Shown in pieces: positions 26,342 to 35,255 of a stretch of DNA of 51,015 bases (the first letter of the stretch is position 1; each line of letters starts with the position of its first letter). The position numbers and the translations under genes were made by a program. The DNA comes from Bacteroidota bacterium (GTDB lineage: Bacteria; Bacteroidota; Bacteroidia; B-17B0; Aurantibacillaceae): contig OMJH01000164.1 of assembly GCA_900299295.1 (NCBI GenBank), forward strand, positions 1 through 51,015. Direction: 5' to 3'. The notes under the pieces were generated by a model. That model saw only the letters and a program-made list of their open reading frames with translations. It did not search any database and had not been told where the DNA came from.

Positions 26342-26815
26342 ATGAAAACAAAAAGAATTAAAGCGCCTAAAATAATCGGAAGAAGGGAATTCATCAGTTT
26401 TCCTGAATTGGGCATAGAAAACGTGGATGCAAAAATTGATACTGGGGCCTATACCTGCGCTGTGCATTGTGCTGAGATAGGAGAAAACACAAATGAGCTT
26501 GGTAAATACCTATGGTTTTGCCTGCCGGATTACACCGAGTCTAAGTCTCCTCGTAAAGAATTTCACTTTAAAGATTACACAAAAAAAAGAATTAAAAGCT
26601 CATCAGGAGAATACGAAGAACGTTATGTTATTAAGACTCCCGTAAGCCTTGGCAAAAGACGAATCAATACCACCATCAGCTTAACCAACCGCGGTAACAT
26701 GCGCCATCCAGTTTTGATTGGCAGAAAATTTCTCAAGCGCAAATTCATTGTGGATGTTTCCCAACTTCACACCGGAGGCATTTCACTGTCTGTTTTTTTT
26801 AATACATTTAAATAA
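26342..26815 (+). CDS. RimB/RimK-associated retropepsin-like aspartic protease
   Basis: 157 residues. The motif [13 protein letters not shown] has the aspartic-protease DTGA triad with Asp33, and the end ([18 protein letters not shown]) matches the ATP-dependent zinc protease/RimB family. These proteases are found with the ATP-grasp ligase RimK, which adds glutamates to ribosomal protein S6; the protease is thought to trim such tails. The rimK gene follows after 28 bases and has no extra gene between, supporting the pairing. Despite the family's older name there is no zinc-protease motif. Confidence 0.9.
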   Translation: MKTKRIKAPKIIGRREFISFPELGIENVDAKIDTGAYTCAVHCAEIGENTNELGKYLWFCLPDYTESKSPRKEFHFKDYTKKRIKSSSGEYEERYVIKTPVSLGKRRINTTISLTNRGNMRHPVLIGRKFLKRKFIVDVSQLHTGGISLSVFFNTFK

Positions 26816-26843
26816 GAATTCCACTCACAACTTTTTTTTCGGA

Positions 26844-27734
26844 ATGAAAATAGCCATTCTCTCAAGAAATAAAAATTTATACTCTACCCGCCGGTTAATT
26901 GAAGCGGGTGAAAAACGCGGACATGAAATTCTATTACTTGACCACATGAAATGTGTATTGGTAATTGAGGCAGGAAAACCACATATATATTACCGTGGAA
27001 AAGAAATAACAGGTATCAGGGCTGTAATTCCGCGTATCGGATCTTCTGTAACGTTTTATGGGGCGGCTGTTGTTCGTCAGTTTGAAATGATGCGTATTTT
27101 TTCCGCTGTAGAATCACAGGCTTTGGTTCGTTCACGCGACAAATTACGCTCGCTGCAAATTTTAGCAAGAGCCGGCATTGGAATGCCAAAGACTGCTTTT
27201 GCAAATCAAACAAAAGATATTGATCAATTACTCCTGTCAATTGGAGGCGCACCTTGTGTAATAAAATTACTGGAAGGAACCCAGGGAATAGGCGTTATTC
27301 TTGCAGAAAATAGCAAGGCTGCTAAATCGGTAATCGAAGCTTTCTACGAATTGGAAGCAAATATGCTGGTACAGGAATTTATTAAGGAGGCAAGAGGAGC
27401 AGATATTCGGGCCTTTGTGGTAGACGGACAAATTGTGGGTGCTATGAAGCGGCAAGCGAAAGAAGGTGAGTTTCGCAGTAACCTGCATAGGGGAGGTAGC
27501 GCTCAGGTGATTCAGTTAAGCGCTGAAGAAAGGGCAACTGCACTTAAAGCCGTAAAGAAGTTGGGACTTGGCATTGCAGGAGTAGATATGTTGCAAAGTG
27601 ACCGCGGTCCGTTGGTTATGGAGGTTAATTCTTCGCCCGGATTAGAGGGAATAGAAGGGGCAACCGGTGAGGATATTGCAGGAAAAATCATTGAATATGT
27701 TGAACGAAACGAATTTAACGACAACGAAAGTTAA
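26844..27734 (+). CDS. rimK: ATP-grasp ligase RimK (ribosomal protein S6 modification)
   Basis: 296 residues from ATG 26844-26846, close to the ~300 of E. coli RimK; the longer frame back to 26718 overlaps the upstream gene and is rejected. The N-terminus [18 protein letters not shown] and the motifs [53 protein letters not shown] and [14 protein letters not shown] define RimK and the ATP-grasp fold. It adds glutamate residues to the C-terminus of ribosomal protein S6 and can make poly-glutamate. It forms a pair with the RimB-like protease upstream. Confidence 0.94.
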   Translation: MKIAILSRNKNLYSTRRLIEAGEKRGHEILLLDHMKCVLVIEAGKPHIYYRGKEITGIRAVIPRIGSSVTFYGAAVVRQFEMMRIFSAVESQALVRSRDKLRSLQILARAGIGMPKTAFANQTKDIDQLLLSIGGAPCVIKLLEGTQGIGVILAENSKAAKSVIEAFYELEANMLVQEFIKEARGADIRAFVVDGQIVGAMKRQAKEGEFRSNLHRGGSAQVIQLSAEERATALKAVKKLGLGIAGVDMLQSDRGPLVMEVNSSPGLEGIEGATGEDIAGKIIEYVERNEFNDNES

Positions 27735-27915
27735 CTATATGCTTGTAAACCAAAAACTTAACTTGGTAAATTTATAAATTATCCTGCTATTAATTTTTTT
27801 TGTTAAAACTTTGCTCGCTTGAAAATTCTTTCTTCTTTTGCACCACGAAAAATTAACCCATTTTTTGTGTAATTGTAAAATAAAAACAACGTAATAATTT
27901 TTTAAAACAGCTGAT

Positions 27916-28137
27916 ATGTATTGGACATTAGAATTAGCATCCTACCTTGAAGACGCTCCTTGGCCTGCAACAAAAGATGAATTAATTGATTTTGCCATTC
28001 GTTCCGGTGCTCCCATGGAGGTAATTGAAAACCTTCAGGAAATTGAAGACGAAGGAGAAGCTTACGAATCAATTGAGGAAATCTGGCCTGATTATCCGAC
28101 AAAAGATGATTTCTTCTTTAACGAAGACGAGTATTAA
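27916..28137 (+). CDS. Small acidic DUF2795 family protein
   Basis: 73 residues, very acidic, cytoplasmic. The pattern LASYLEDAPWPATKDELIDFA, then GAPMEVIENLQEI, matches DUF2795 proteins, which are small helical proteins of unknown function widespread in Bacteroidota. It is a self-contained transcription unit: a 181-base AT-rich gap precedes it and an intrinsic terminator (28157-28181) follows. This isolation suggests abundant, independently controlled expression (inference). Confidence 0.85.
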   Translation: MYWTLELASYLEDAPWPATKDELIDFAIRSGAPMEVIENLQEIEDEGEAYESIEEIWPDYPTKDDFFFNEDEY

Positions 28138-28156
28138 CACAAAATATTTCTTTTGT

Positions 28157-28181
28157 AAAAAAGCCCTTACGGGCTTTTTTT
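28157..28181 (+). terminator. Intrinsic terminator after the DUF2795 gene
   Basis: AAAAAAGCCC and GGGCTTTTTT pair around a TTAC loop (28167-28170), followed by T; a classical bidirectional rho-independent terminator 19 bases after the stop codon. Confidence 0.9.
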
Positions 28182-28204
28182 GTTTACAGCCGATTAGAAA
28201 GTTG

Positions 28205-28236
28205 TTGCGCATGCAAACGTAAAAATCCTACATTTG
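28205..28236 (+). promoter_or_regulatory. Promoter of rsmI with near-leaderless spacing
   Basis: TTG at 28205-28207 and TACATTTG at 28229-28236 (perfect TAnnTTTG) with a 21-base spacer. Only 7 bases follow before the ATG at 28244. Confidence 0.5.
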
Positions 28237-28243
28237 AAAAAGT

Positions 28244-28915
28244 ATGGCGCAATTATTTCTTGTACCTACACCCATTGGAAACCTGGAAGACATCACACTA
28301 CGCGCATTACGGATTTTACGCGAAGCTGATGTGATATTAGCAGAAGATACTCGAACGAGTGCTGTTTTATTAAAGCATTTTGAGATTGCTGGCACCATCC
28401 TTCCGTTTCACGCACACAACGAACATCAAAAACTGGAAGCAACTCTTGAAATCATCGAAAACAATAAAAGTGTAGCGCTAATAACCGATGCAGGGACGCC
28501 GGGAATTTCCGATCCTGGATTTTTACTTGTACGGGCATGCATTGCAAGAAAAATTCCGGTGAGTTGTTTACCGGGAGCCACTGCATTTGTTCCCGCCTTG
28601 GTCGTTAGCGGATTTCCATGCAATGAATTTTCATTTTATGGATTTTTGCCGCAAAAAAAAGGAAGGCAATCGAAATGGCAAGAAATTTCATCCGAATCAA
28701 AAACGATGATTTTCTATGAATCGCCTTTCAGGCTTTTAAAATTACTTGAAGAAATTAAAATAATTTTCGGGCCACATCGTGAAATTAGTGTTTCACGCGA
28801 AATAAGTAAGCTTCATGAAGAAATAGTGAGGGGAACCAGCGAAGAACTTTTGAATTTTTTCAAAAAAAAACCCTCCATTAAAGGAGAGTTGGTAATTGTA
28901 ATTAAAGGTAATTAA
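28244..28915 (+). CDS. rsmI: 16S rRNA (cytidine-1402-2'-O)-methyltransferase RsmI
   Basis: 223 residues. The N-terminal SAM-dependent tetrapyrrole-methylase fold begins with LVPTPIGNLEDITLRALRIL and continues with AEDTRTSAVLLKHF and ITDAGTPGISDPG, all diagnostic of RsmI. It methylates the 2'-OH of C1402 in the decoding centre. It is slightly shorter than E. coli RsmI (286) and lacks most of the C-terminal extension, as is common in Bacteroidota. The corA gene begins 3 bases downstream, so the two are co-transcribed. Confidence 0.95.
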   Translation: MAQLFLVPTPIGNLEDITLRALRILREADVILAEDTRTSAVLLKHFEIAGTILPFHAHNEHQKLEATLEIIENNKSVALITDAGTPGISDPGFLLVRACIARKIPVSCLPGATAFVPALVVSGFPCNEFSFYGFLPQKKGRQSKWQEISSESKTMIFYESPFRLLKLLEEIKIIFGPHREISVSREISKLHEEIVRGTSEELLNFFKKKPSIKGELVIVIKGN

Positions 28916-28918
28916 AAC

Positions 28919-29995
28919 ATGATAATGGCAGAAGCACAAAAAAAGCAAAGGAAACAAAAACATAATATTGGCGCTGAGTTCGGTGACATGTTCCATCACC
29001 ACCAACCGGAAAAGGGTCCTGCAAAAATTACAATGGTGCAGTACGACGGTGAACATTATTACGAAGAAATATTTACTGATGTAAACGCCTGTAAGACGGC
29101 CTTCCGCCAAGGCTTAATGAAATGGATCAATATTGACGGGGTACACGAGCAACACATCATCGCTGATTTCGGTAAATGGTTTGGAATTCACCCCCTGACG
29201 CAAGAAGATATAACTCATATTGATTCGCGTCCGAAATTTGAAGAATATTCTCGCTACGTTGTTGCTATTCTGAAAATGCTTTATTGGGAAAACAATCATG
29301 TGATGCATGAGCATCTTTGCATTCTTTTGTTCGAAGATATGGTTGTTACATTTCAGGAAGTTCACGCAGGCGATTCCTTTAATTTGGTAAGGAATCGACT
29401 CCGTGAAGCAAAAGGTCGAGTACGAAAAATGGGTGCTGATTATTTGTGTTATGCACTCATTGATGACGTAGTGGATCATTACATAGTTGCACTTGAAAAG
29501 TTTGGGGAAAAAGTAGAGGCGCTTGATGAGGAGGTTTTATACAGACCTTCAAAAAGAATTATGGTACAACTTCACGCACTCAAAAAAGAAAATCTAATCG
29601 CGCGAAAAATTATATTACCCGTACGGGAAATGGTTTTTAATATGATGCGCAGTGATACTGAATTACTTTCTGCAACAAACAATTTGTACCTGCGCGACGT
29701 TCACGACCACATCAATAAAGTAAATGATTCTATTGATTCATACCGCGAGTCTTTATCTGCTATTATGGATGTTTATTTATCCAACAATGCAAATAAACTG
29801 AACGAAGTAATGAAAACGCTAACAACAATTTCTGCGATATTCATTCCTGTTACCTTTATCGCCGGTGTTTACGGTATGAATTTTAAACATATGCCGGAAC
29901 TGGAATCGCCTTTAGGTTATTGGATAACCATTTCCATAATGCTGGTACTGATGATCTCAATGGGTTGGTACTTTAAAAAACGAAAGTGGTGGTAA
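28919..29995 (+). CDS. corA: Magnesium/cobalt transporter CorA
   Basis: 358 residues (an ATG two codons later is equally possible). A large cytoplasmic N-terminal domain (about 1-290) with a long stalk helix precedes two membrane helices at about 300-320 and 332-352. The pore signature GMN is at 319-321 in YGMNF, which is the selectivity motif of CorA. The family makes homopentameric Mg2+ channels in the inner membrane. It follows rsmI by 3 bases and converges on the 1691-residue gene with a 16-base gap. Confidence 0.95.
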   Translation: MIMAEAQKKQRKQKHNIGAEFGDMFHHHQPEKGPAKITMVQYDGEHYYEEIFTDVNACKTAFRQGLMKWINIDGVHEQHIIADFGKWFGIHPLTQEDITHIDSRPKFEEYSRYVVAILKMLYWENNHVMHEHLCILLFEDMVVTFQEVHAGDSFNLVRNRLREAKGRVRKMGADYLCYALIDDVVDHYIVALEKFGEKVEALDEEVLYRPSKRIMVQLHALKKENLIARKIILPVREMVFNMMRSDTELLSATNNLYLRDVHDHINKVNDSIDSYRESLSAIMDVYLSNNANKLNEVMKTLTTISAIFIPVTFIAGVYGMNFKHMPELESPLGYWITISIMLVLMISMGWYFKKRKWW

Positions 29996-30011
29996 TTCAG
30001 CACCATTCCAT

Positions 30012-33000
30012 TTAATTTTGTATTTCCAGTCGAGCCGAATAATAAATTTTCGGCGAAATCACCTTTATCCAATAATGTCCGGTTGAAAAATTCCCTACAG
30101 GAATTTTTTGTTCAGTTTTCGTTGTCTCAACTAGATAAATTAACCTACCCGCAATATCATAAATCATTATTTGTTTCTTTTCATTTCCTGATGCACAACG
30201 CACCATTACAGATTCAGTTGCCGGATTTGGATAAATCACAACATTATCAGTTGCTTGATAATGCTCGAATCCCAAACAGGCATCCACCGTAATGATAATT
30301 ATTGCTGTATTGCTGCATGTATTTGCATCGGTTCCGGTTACAGTATAGGCCTGTGTTGCTGTTGGTGAAAATGAAACTCCATCTGAAACTCCTCCGCTCC
30401 AAGTATACGTAATCGCACCCGATCCATTCAGCGTAATCGGTTCGCCAACGCAAATTGAATCCCCGGGAACGCTGGAGCTTGCGGTCACAACCGGTAGGTC
30501 ATTGACAGTTACTGTAGTTGCTGCAGTACCGGAACAACCTGCGCCTACAACACCGGTTACAGAATATGTAGCGGTAACTGTTGGTGATACAGATATGCTT
30601 GCTGTAGTTTGACCGCCACTCCAGGTATATGAATTTGCTCCCCCTGCTGTTAATGTAGCTGTTTGTCCTGAACAAATCGTGGCAGAGGTAACTGTTACAG
30701 TGGGTTGGTTAACAACGGTTACTGTAGCCGTCTGAGATGATGAACAGTTATTGCTGGTACCGGTAACGGTATAAATTGTTGTTGAAGAAGGAGAAACTGT
30801 AATGCTTGAAGTGGTTTGTCCACCACCCCACAAATAGGTGCTCGCTCCGCTGGCACTTAACGTTGCACTGCCTCCGGTACAAACAATCTGACTTTGAACA
30901 GTAAGGGTTGGCGTAGCGTTTACTGTAACTGTAGATATTGAAGTGTTAGAACAACCATTCGCACCAGTGCCTGTTACGGTATAAGTGGAAGTGGAAGTAG
31001 GGCTTACACTAACACTCGCCGTAGCAGCCCCTGTATTCCAAGAATAACTTGCGGCTCCGCTTGCGGTAAGCGTAGCTGTTGCTCCCGAACAAATAACTGT
31101 GGAGGTAGATACAAGAGTGGGTAAAGTGTTTACTGTTACAGTAGCTGTAGATGTTCCTGAGCATCCATTGGATGTACCGGTAACTGAATAAACAGTTGTA
31201 GAAGCCGGTGAAACGCTAACGGTAGATGTGGTTGCACCTGTATTCCATAAATAAGTTGAGGCTCCCGAGGCACTTAATGTTGCCGAACTTCCGGCACATA
31301 CACTTTGCGAAGCGACCGATACAACCGGGTTTGCAGTTACAACTACAGAAGAAGTTGCCGTTGTGCTACAACCATTTGCAGTAACTACTACGGAGTACGT
31401 TCCAGTCATAGCTGTTGTTGAAGATAAAATATTCGGGTTTTGGCTTGTTGATGTAAAACCATTCGGACCAGACCAGGAATAGGTTCCTCCTCCGGACGAC
31501 GTTAGTGCGATTGTTTGTCCAGCGCAGTACGGACCGGCATTTCCGGCAACGGCATTAGGTAAAGAAATAACTGTAACAGTTGAGGTTGCTGTTGATGAAC
31601 AACCGTTTGAAGTTCCGGTTACAGTATAAATGGTAGTAACTGTCGGGGTAACACTAATTGTTGCAGTTGTTCCTCCGGTATTCCATGAATAAGTTGTTGC
31701 GCCTGATGCAGTAATACTAGCCGCATTACCCGTACAAACAGTTTGTGAGCTTGCAGCTACTAATGGCGTTGCATTTACAGTAATGGTTTGTGTAGAAGTA
31801 TTATTTCCAAACTGATTTGTGGAGGTTAAAGAAATAGTGTAAGTCCCCGCGTTGGCAAATGTCATAGTAGGGTTTTGTGAAGTAGAGGTGGTAATAGTGA
31901 CACCTGTAGCAGGATTGGAACTCCACTGCCATGAAGTTGGCGAGTTAGTAGAGCCATCTGTGAATTGAATTGGCGTGCCCTGACACTTCGTTGAAGCGGA
32001 TGTAAAACTTGCAACCGGTGCAACTCCACCTACACCAGTGATGTTAATGTTGTCGACATATAATGCTTGACCATAACGCCCTCGGTTTTGAAACACCACC
32101 CACACATTAGGTTGCCCTAAAAAGGCAGATAAGTTTACATTTTCGTTTCTCCACTGAGTAGATCCAGTTGGCACAAAAGCGGCTGCCGTATATGTTCCGG
32201 CAACGGTAGATAACGTGGCTCCGCCTTTCATATAAACCTGGGTGAAGGTTACGCCGCAATCTGTTGAAACCAATACAGCAAGTGTATCTGAATAGGTTGC
32301 ATCGTATTGGCGGTATGCAACATCAAAAGTTAAGGTAGCGGATGTATAACCACTGAAATTATATTTCGGGCATTGCATTTCATCGCGTGCTCCAGCAGCA
32401 TCCAGCGTATAATTATCAAACCACATACTCTCAGCACTTCCTTGTCCGCCTGCGGTGGTTGTCCTTGCCCAAAAAATACCATCATTATTCACATCTTTGG
32501 TAGTCCAGTTGGTTGGTGGAAAAGTTGCGTTCACAAATCCTTCTGATAAGGGCAGTGCCTGAGTTCCTGTTACGGTGATATAAGCATTCTTTATCTCTGA
32601 ATCAGATCCGTTTGCGTTGGAGGCAAGTAAAGTTACTGTATAGGTACCCGCGTTAGCAAAAGTCATTGTTGGATTTTGAGAAGTGGCTGTCGTAATTGTA
32701 ACACCAGTTGTAGGACTAACCGACCACGACCAAGACGTTGGAGCAAATGAAGATTGATCCGTAAAATTTATAGTTTGACCAGGACAAATTACCTGGGTGT
32801 TGGAAGTAAACGCAGCAATTGGCGCAAGTGTTCCGGGATTGTACAAATCAACTTCCCAAACACCACGCCCGAAAGTAGCTGCTCTTAGCTTGCCAGTTGG
32901 AGCATAAATTTCCAAATCAGAAACTTTACAAAGTGGCATCCCTGTAGAATATGGACTCCAGGCATTCGTAGCATTGTCACGATAATAAACACCCACATCC

Positions 33001-35087
33001 ATTCCAACATAAATGGCATCTGAGGTTGAACCTGGAGTATAACAAACTGTGTTACATGGAAGGTTTGGTAATCCGGAAGAAATGTTTGTCCAATTAGTTC
33101 CTCCATTGGTTGTAACACAAATCTTATTCGCTGCTGAGTATCCTGAAAATGTTACCCAGACATTATTTGGGTCTGTTGGATCAATTGCAAGATTTGTCAT
33201 GGCTGCACTTGCAGTTGGAAGTCCAGTAGTAATATTTGTCCAAGTTCCTCCGCCATTGGTTGTTTTAAATAAAACATTTCCTTTAATCACATAAATCACC
33301 TGATTATTGGAAGGTGCAATTGCAAATTCCACAATAGAAGCCGTACCGGTCATTGTTCCGGTAACCTGCGCCCAGGCTGTTCCTTGATTTGTGGATTTGA
33401 ATAACTGCTGATAGCCTACGTAAATTGTATTCGCGGTTGTGGGGTCCTGATGCCAAGGCGTCATCCAGGCTCCTGTACCGGTGAGTCCGGTTACAATCGC
33501 AGACCAGTTTGCCCCTCCATTGGTTGAACGATTTAATGACCCGTTGTATTGTTCACCATACATCACACTATTATTTGTTCTGTCAATAAAACAATCCATT
33601 CCATCACCGCCCATTACCTCTGTCCAACCTCCATTATACCGGTTTGTTCCATTATCCTGATGACCACTAATGATTAAGCTGGCATTTGAGGTAGAAAGCC
33701 CAATACGATAAGGTTGAGCAATGTTCATTCCTACACTAAGGTCCTGCCACGCGGTTGCCGTACGCTTGAAAATCCCTCCGTCGCATCCGGCATAAATTGT
33801 ACCCGCAGAATTATATTCTAATGCATGAATGTCCGCATGAACATAGGGCGCACCTGTACCTGTCCAATGTCCGTAAATTGTCCAGTTTGTTCCTCCGTTC
33901 GTACTTCTCCATACATTAACCCCTCCAACTAATACTTCATTGGCGTTGGTTGGACTTACTGCCAGTCCTTGATCATACCAACTCTGACCTCCAACATCAT
34001 TTCCAGTGTTGCTCCAACCCATCAAATTTGGAGTAGTCGCCATGGCGGTAAATGCGGCCCCGTCGTTCGTAGATCGGTAAACACCATAAAATCCGTTATC
34101 AGTAGCTTTTCCCGCCAGGACATAAACATATGCCGCGTTTGCAGCAGTTACCGCAACAGACATTCTATCTACAGCTGTGTTAGCTGGAAGTCCGGAAGTT
34201 ATTGCCGTAAATGAAGTTCCGTTATTTGTAGACTTTAAAAAGCTAGTTCCGGTAGCGTAAACGGTTGCGGTAGCTCCCGGTTTAAATTCAATGTCGTTTA
34301 CCGCAGTTGTGCTGGATTGTGTCCAGGAAGTTCCACCATTTATTGTCTTCCAAATACCTGCAGAAGTAGCGGCAAGCAAAAGTTGCGGATTCGTTGGGTC
34401 AATGATCAACCTGCTTATTGTTCTGCCTTGGTTAACTGTCCAAGTTAAGCCTGTCGTATTCCAAGTTAAACCTCCGTCTGTTGATTTTAATACTCCAATA
34501 CTATAACTGTCGCCGGCATCACCATCGCCTGTTGCAAGGTAAAGCGTATTTGTGTTTGTTGGGTCAATTGCAATGTCTGAACATCCGATAACTGTTAATT
34601 GATCAGTGTTTGTTGTCCAGCTGGTTCCGCCATTCGTGGTAACCCACAACCCGCCGTCGGGTGCTCCTACATAAATAGTGTTTGTATTCGTGGGGTGAAA
34701 TCGAACGAAATTAATTCTTCCTGCGTTTCCTCCGGAAGGAGCGCCCATTGGTCCGATTGGGGTCCAAGTGTTGCTCATCACTATTGGCGGAATGATGTGC
34801 ATTGCAGCGTTAGCGTTTTCCCAAGCGCTGAAATTATCAAAAGTTTGAGCGGCTAGCTTTTTATCACCTGTAGGGTAACAACGCTGTTCCATCAGATACT
34901 CCCAGCGTTTAAATTGCTTGTATCCTTTCCCCTTTTCATAAGGACGATTAGCCCAGTAAGAATTAAACTCTTGCTGGACATCGTAAAAATTTACGTTCGG
35001 GTCGCGCATTTTTTCTACCCATAATTGTGCTTGAACAGAACTGAATAATAATGAAATTATTACAGAAAGGTAAAGTTGTTTTTTCAT
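30012..35087 (-). CDS. Giant T9SS cargo: VPS10/BNR propeller, PKD domains, MAM-like domain, seven Ig-like repeats, type A sorting domain
   Basis: 1691 residues. Signal peptide 1-20. Residues about 100-745 form VPS10/sortilin-like BNR repeats with recurring STNGGTNWT motifs (one or two beta propellers). PKD domain 1 at about 749-839, a MAM-like or jelly-roll domain at about 845-1015 (VDNINITGV at its end), PKD domain 2 at about 1016-1098. Seven Ig-like modules of ~70 residues follow (1100-1600), six of them close copies with a Cys near the start (VCTG or ICSG) and near the end (NGCS). A T9SS type A domain ends it (VVIYPNPATESV, IYDIAGRLIY, FSTGHYWIKV). Expected on the cell surface or released; ligand unknown. 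There is no catalytic motif I can identify. Confidence 0.92.
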   Translation of the reverse strand: MKKQLYLSVIISLLFSSVQAQLWVEKMRDPNVNFYDVQQEFNSYWANRPYEKGKGYKQFKRWEYLMEQRCYPTGDKKLAAQTFDNFSAWENANAAMHIIPPIVMSNTWTPIGPMGAPSGGNAGRINFVRFHPTNTNTIYVGAPDGGLWVTTNGGTSWTTNTDQLTVIGCSDIAIDPTNTNTLYLATGDGDAGDSYSIGVLKSTDGGLTWNTTGLTWTVNQGRTISRLIIDPTNPQLLLAATSAGIWKTINGGTSWTQSSTTAVNDIEFKPGATATVYATGTSFLKSTNNGTSFTAITSGLPANTAVDRMSVAVTAANAAYVYVLAGKATDNGFYGVYRSTNDGAAFTAMATTPNLMGWSNTGNDVGGQSWYDQGLAVSPTNANEVLVGGVNVWRSTNGGTNWTIYGHWTGTGAPYVHADIHALEYNSAGTIYAGCDGGIFKRTATAWQDLSVGMNIAQPYRIGLSTSNASLIISGHQDNGTNRYNGGWTEVMGGDGMDCFIDRTNNSVMYGEQYNGSLNRSTNGGANWSAIVTGLTGTGAWMTPWHQDPTTANTIYVGYQQLFKSTNQGTAWAQVTGTMTGTASIVEFAIAPSNNQVIYVIKGNVLFKTTNGGGTWTNITTGLPTASAAMTNLAIDPTDPNNVWVTFSGYSAANKICVTTNGGTNWTNISSGLPNLPCNTVCYTPGSTSDAIYVGMDVGVYYRDNATNAWSPYSTGMPLCKVSDLEIYAPTGKLRAATFGRGVWEVDLYNPGTLAPIAAFTSNTQVICPGQTINFTDQSSFAPTSWSWSVSPTTGVTITTATSQNPTMTFANAGTYTVTLLASNANGSDSEIKNAYITVTGTQALPLSEGFVNATFPPTNWTTKDVNNDGIFWARTTTAGGQGSAESMWFDNYTLDAAGARDEMQCPKYNFSGYTSATLTFDVAYRQYDATYSDTLAVLVSTDCGVTFTQVYMKGGATLSTVAGTYTAAAFVPTGSTQWRNENVNLSAFLGQPNVWVVFQNRGRYGQALYVDNINITGVGGVAPVASFTSASTKCQGTPIQFTDGSTNSPTSWQWSSNPATGVTITTSTSQNPTMTFANAGTYTISLTSTNQFGNNTSTQTITVNATPLVAASSQTVCTGNAASITASGATTYSWNTGGTTATISVTPTVTTIYTVTGTSNGCSSTATSTVTVISLPNAVAGNAGPYCAGQTIALTSSGGGTYSWSGPNGFTSTSQNPNILSSTTAMTGTYSVVVTANGCSTTATSSVVVTANPVVSVASQSVCAGSSATLSASGASTYLWNTGATTSTVSVSPASTTVYSVTGTSNGCSGTSTATVTVNTLPTLVSTSTVICSGATATLTASGAASYSWNTGAATASVSVSPTSTSTYTVTGTGANGCSNTSISTVTVNATPTLTVQSQIVCTGGSATLSASGASTYLWGGGQTTSSITVSPSSTTIYTVTGTSNNCSSSQTATVTVVNQPTVTVTSATICSGQTATLTAGGANSYTWSGGQTTASISVSPTVTATYSVTGVVGAGCSGTAATTVTVNDLPVVTASSSVPGDSICVGEPITLNGSGAITYTWSGGVSDGVSFSPTATQAYTVTGTDANTCSNTAIIIITVDACLGFEHYQATDNVVIYPNPATESVMVRCASGNEKKQIMIYDIAGRLIYLVETTKTEQKIPVGNFSTGHYWIKVISPKIYYSARLEIQN
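30290..31780 (-). repeat. Coding tandem repeats (seven Ig-like modules, ~210-230 bases each)
   Basis: Within the 1691-residue gene, ~70-residue modules recur with the pattern (V/I)C(T/S)G...ATL(T/S)ASGA..Y.W..G..T..(I/V)(S/T)VSP.....Y(T/S)VTG...NGCS. Six modules are close copies; the second from the upstream end is a divergent, longer type (PYCAGQTIALTSSGGG). High similarity makes this stretch prone to copy-number change. Confidence 0.85.
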
Positions 35088-35255
35088 TGCAAATGCTTTG
35101 AATTGGATGTAGGTAAATGTATTCAGTCAAAATGTTAAAACCTAATCATTTTTTTGTTTTTTTTACCTGATTTTAGTGGTGGTTGTTAGTTAATCATAGA
35201 AAAAAACAGTTCTTGTTTTACTAAAAAAGATACTTTTAATTCCCAATTCGATATA

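Noticed and set aside
26718-26843. A longer RimK start overlapping the RimB-like gene
   Set aside because: The extra N-terminal residues are not part of the family; the ATG at 26844 gives the expected length and N-terminal motif.
30290-31780. Regular spacing of similar sequence, at first sight a CRISPR-like or satellite repeat
   Set aside because: The ~210-230-base units are in frame inside a single gene, encode Ig-like domains and have no constant repeat plus unique spacer structure.
35088-35255. A divergent promoter pair between the giant cargo gene and the PhoH gene
   Set aside because: A TACTTTTA box with a 15-base spacer to TTG (35213-35215) is present on the plus strand but is too far from consensus to call; nothing convincing on the minus strand.
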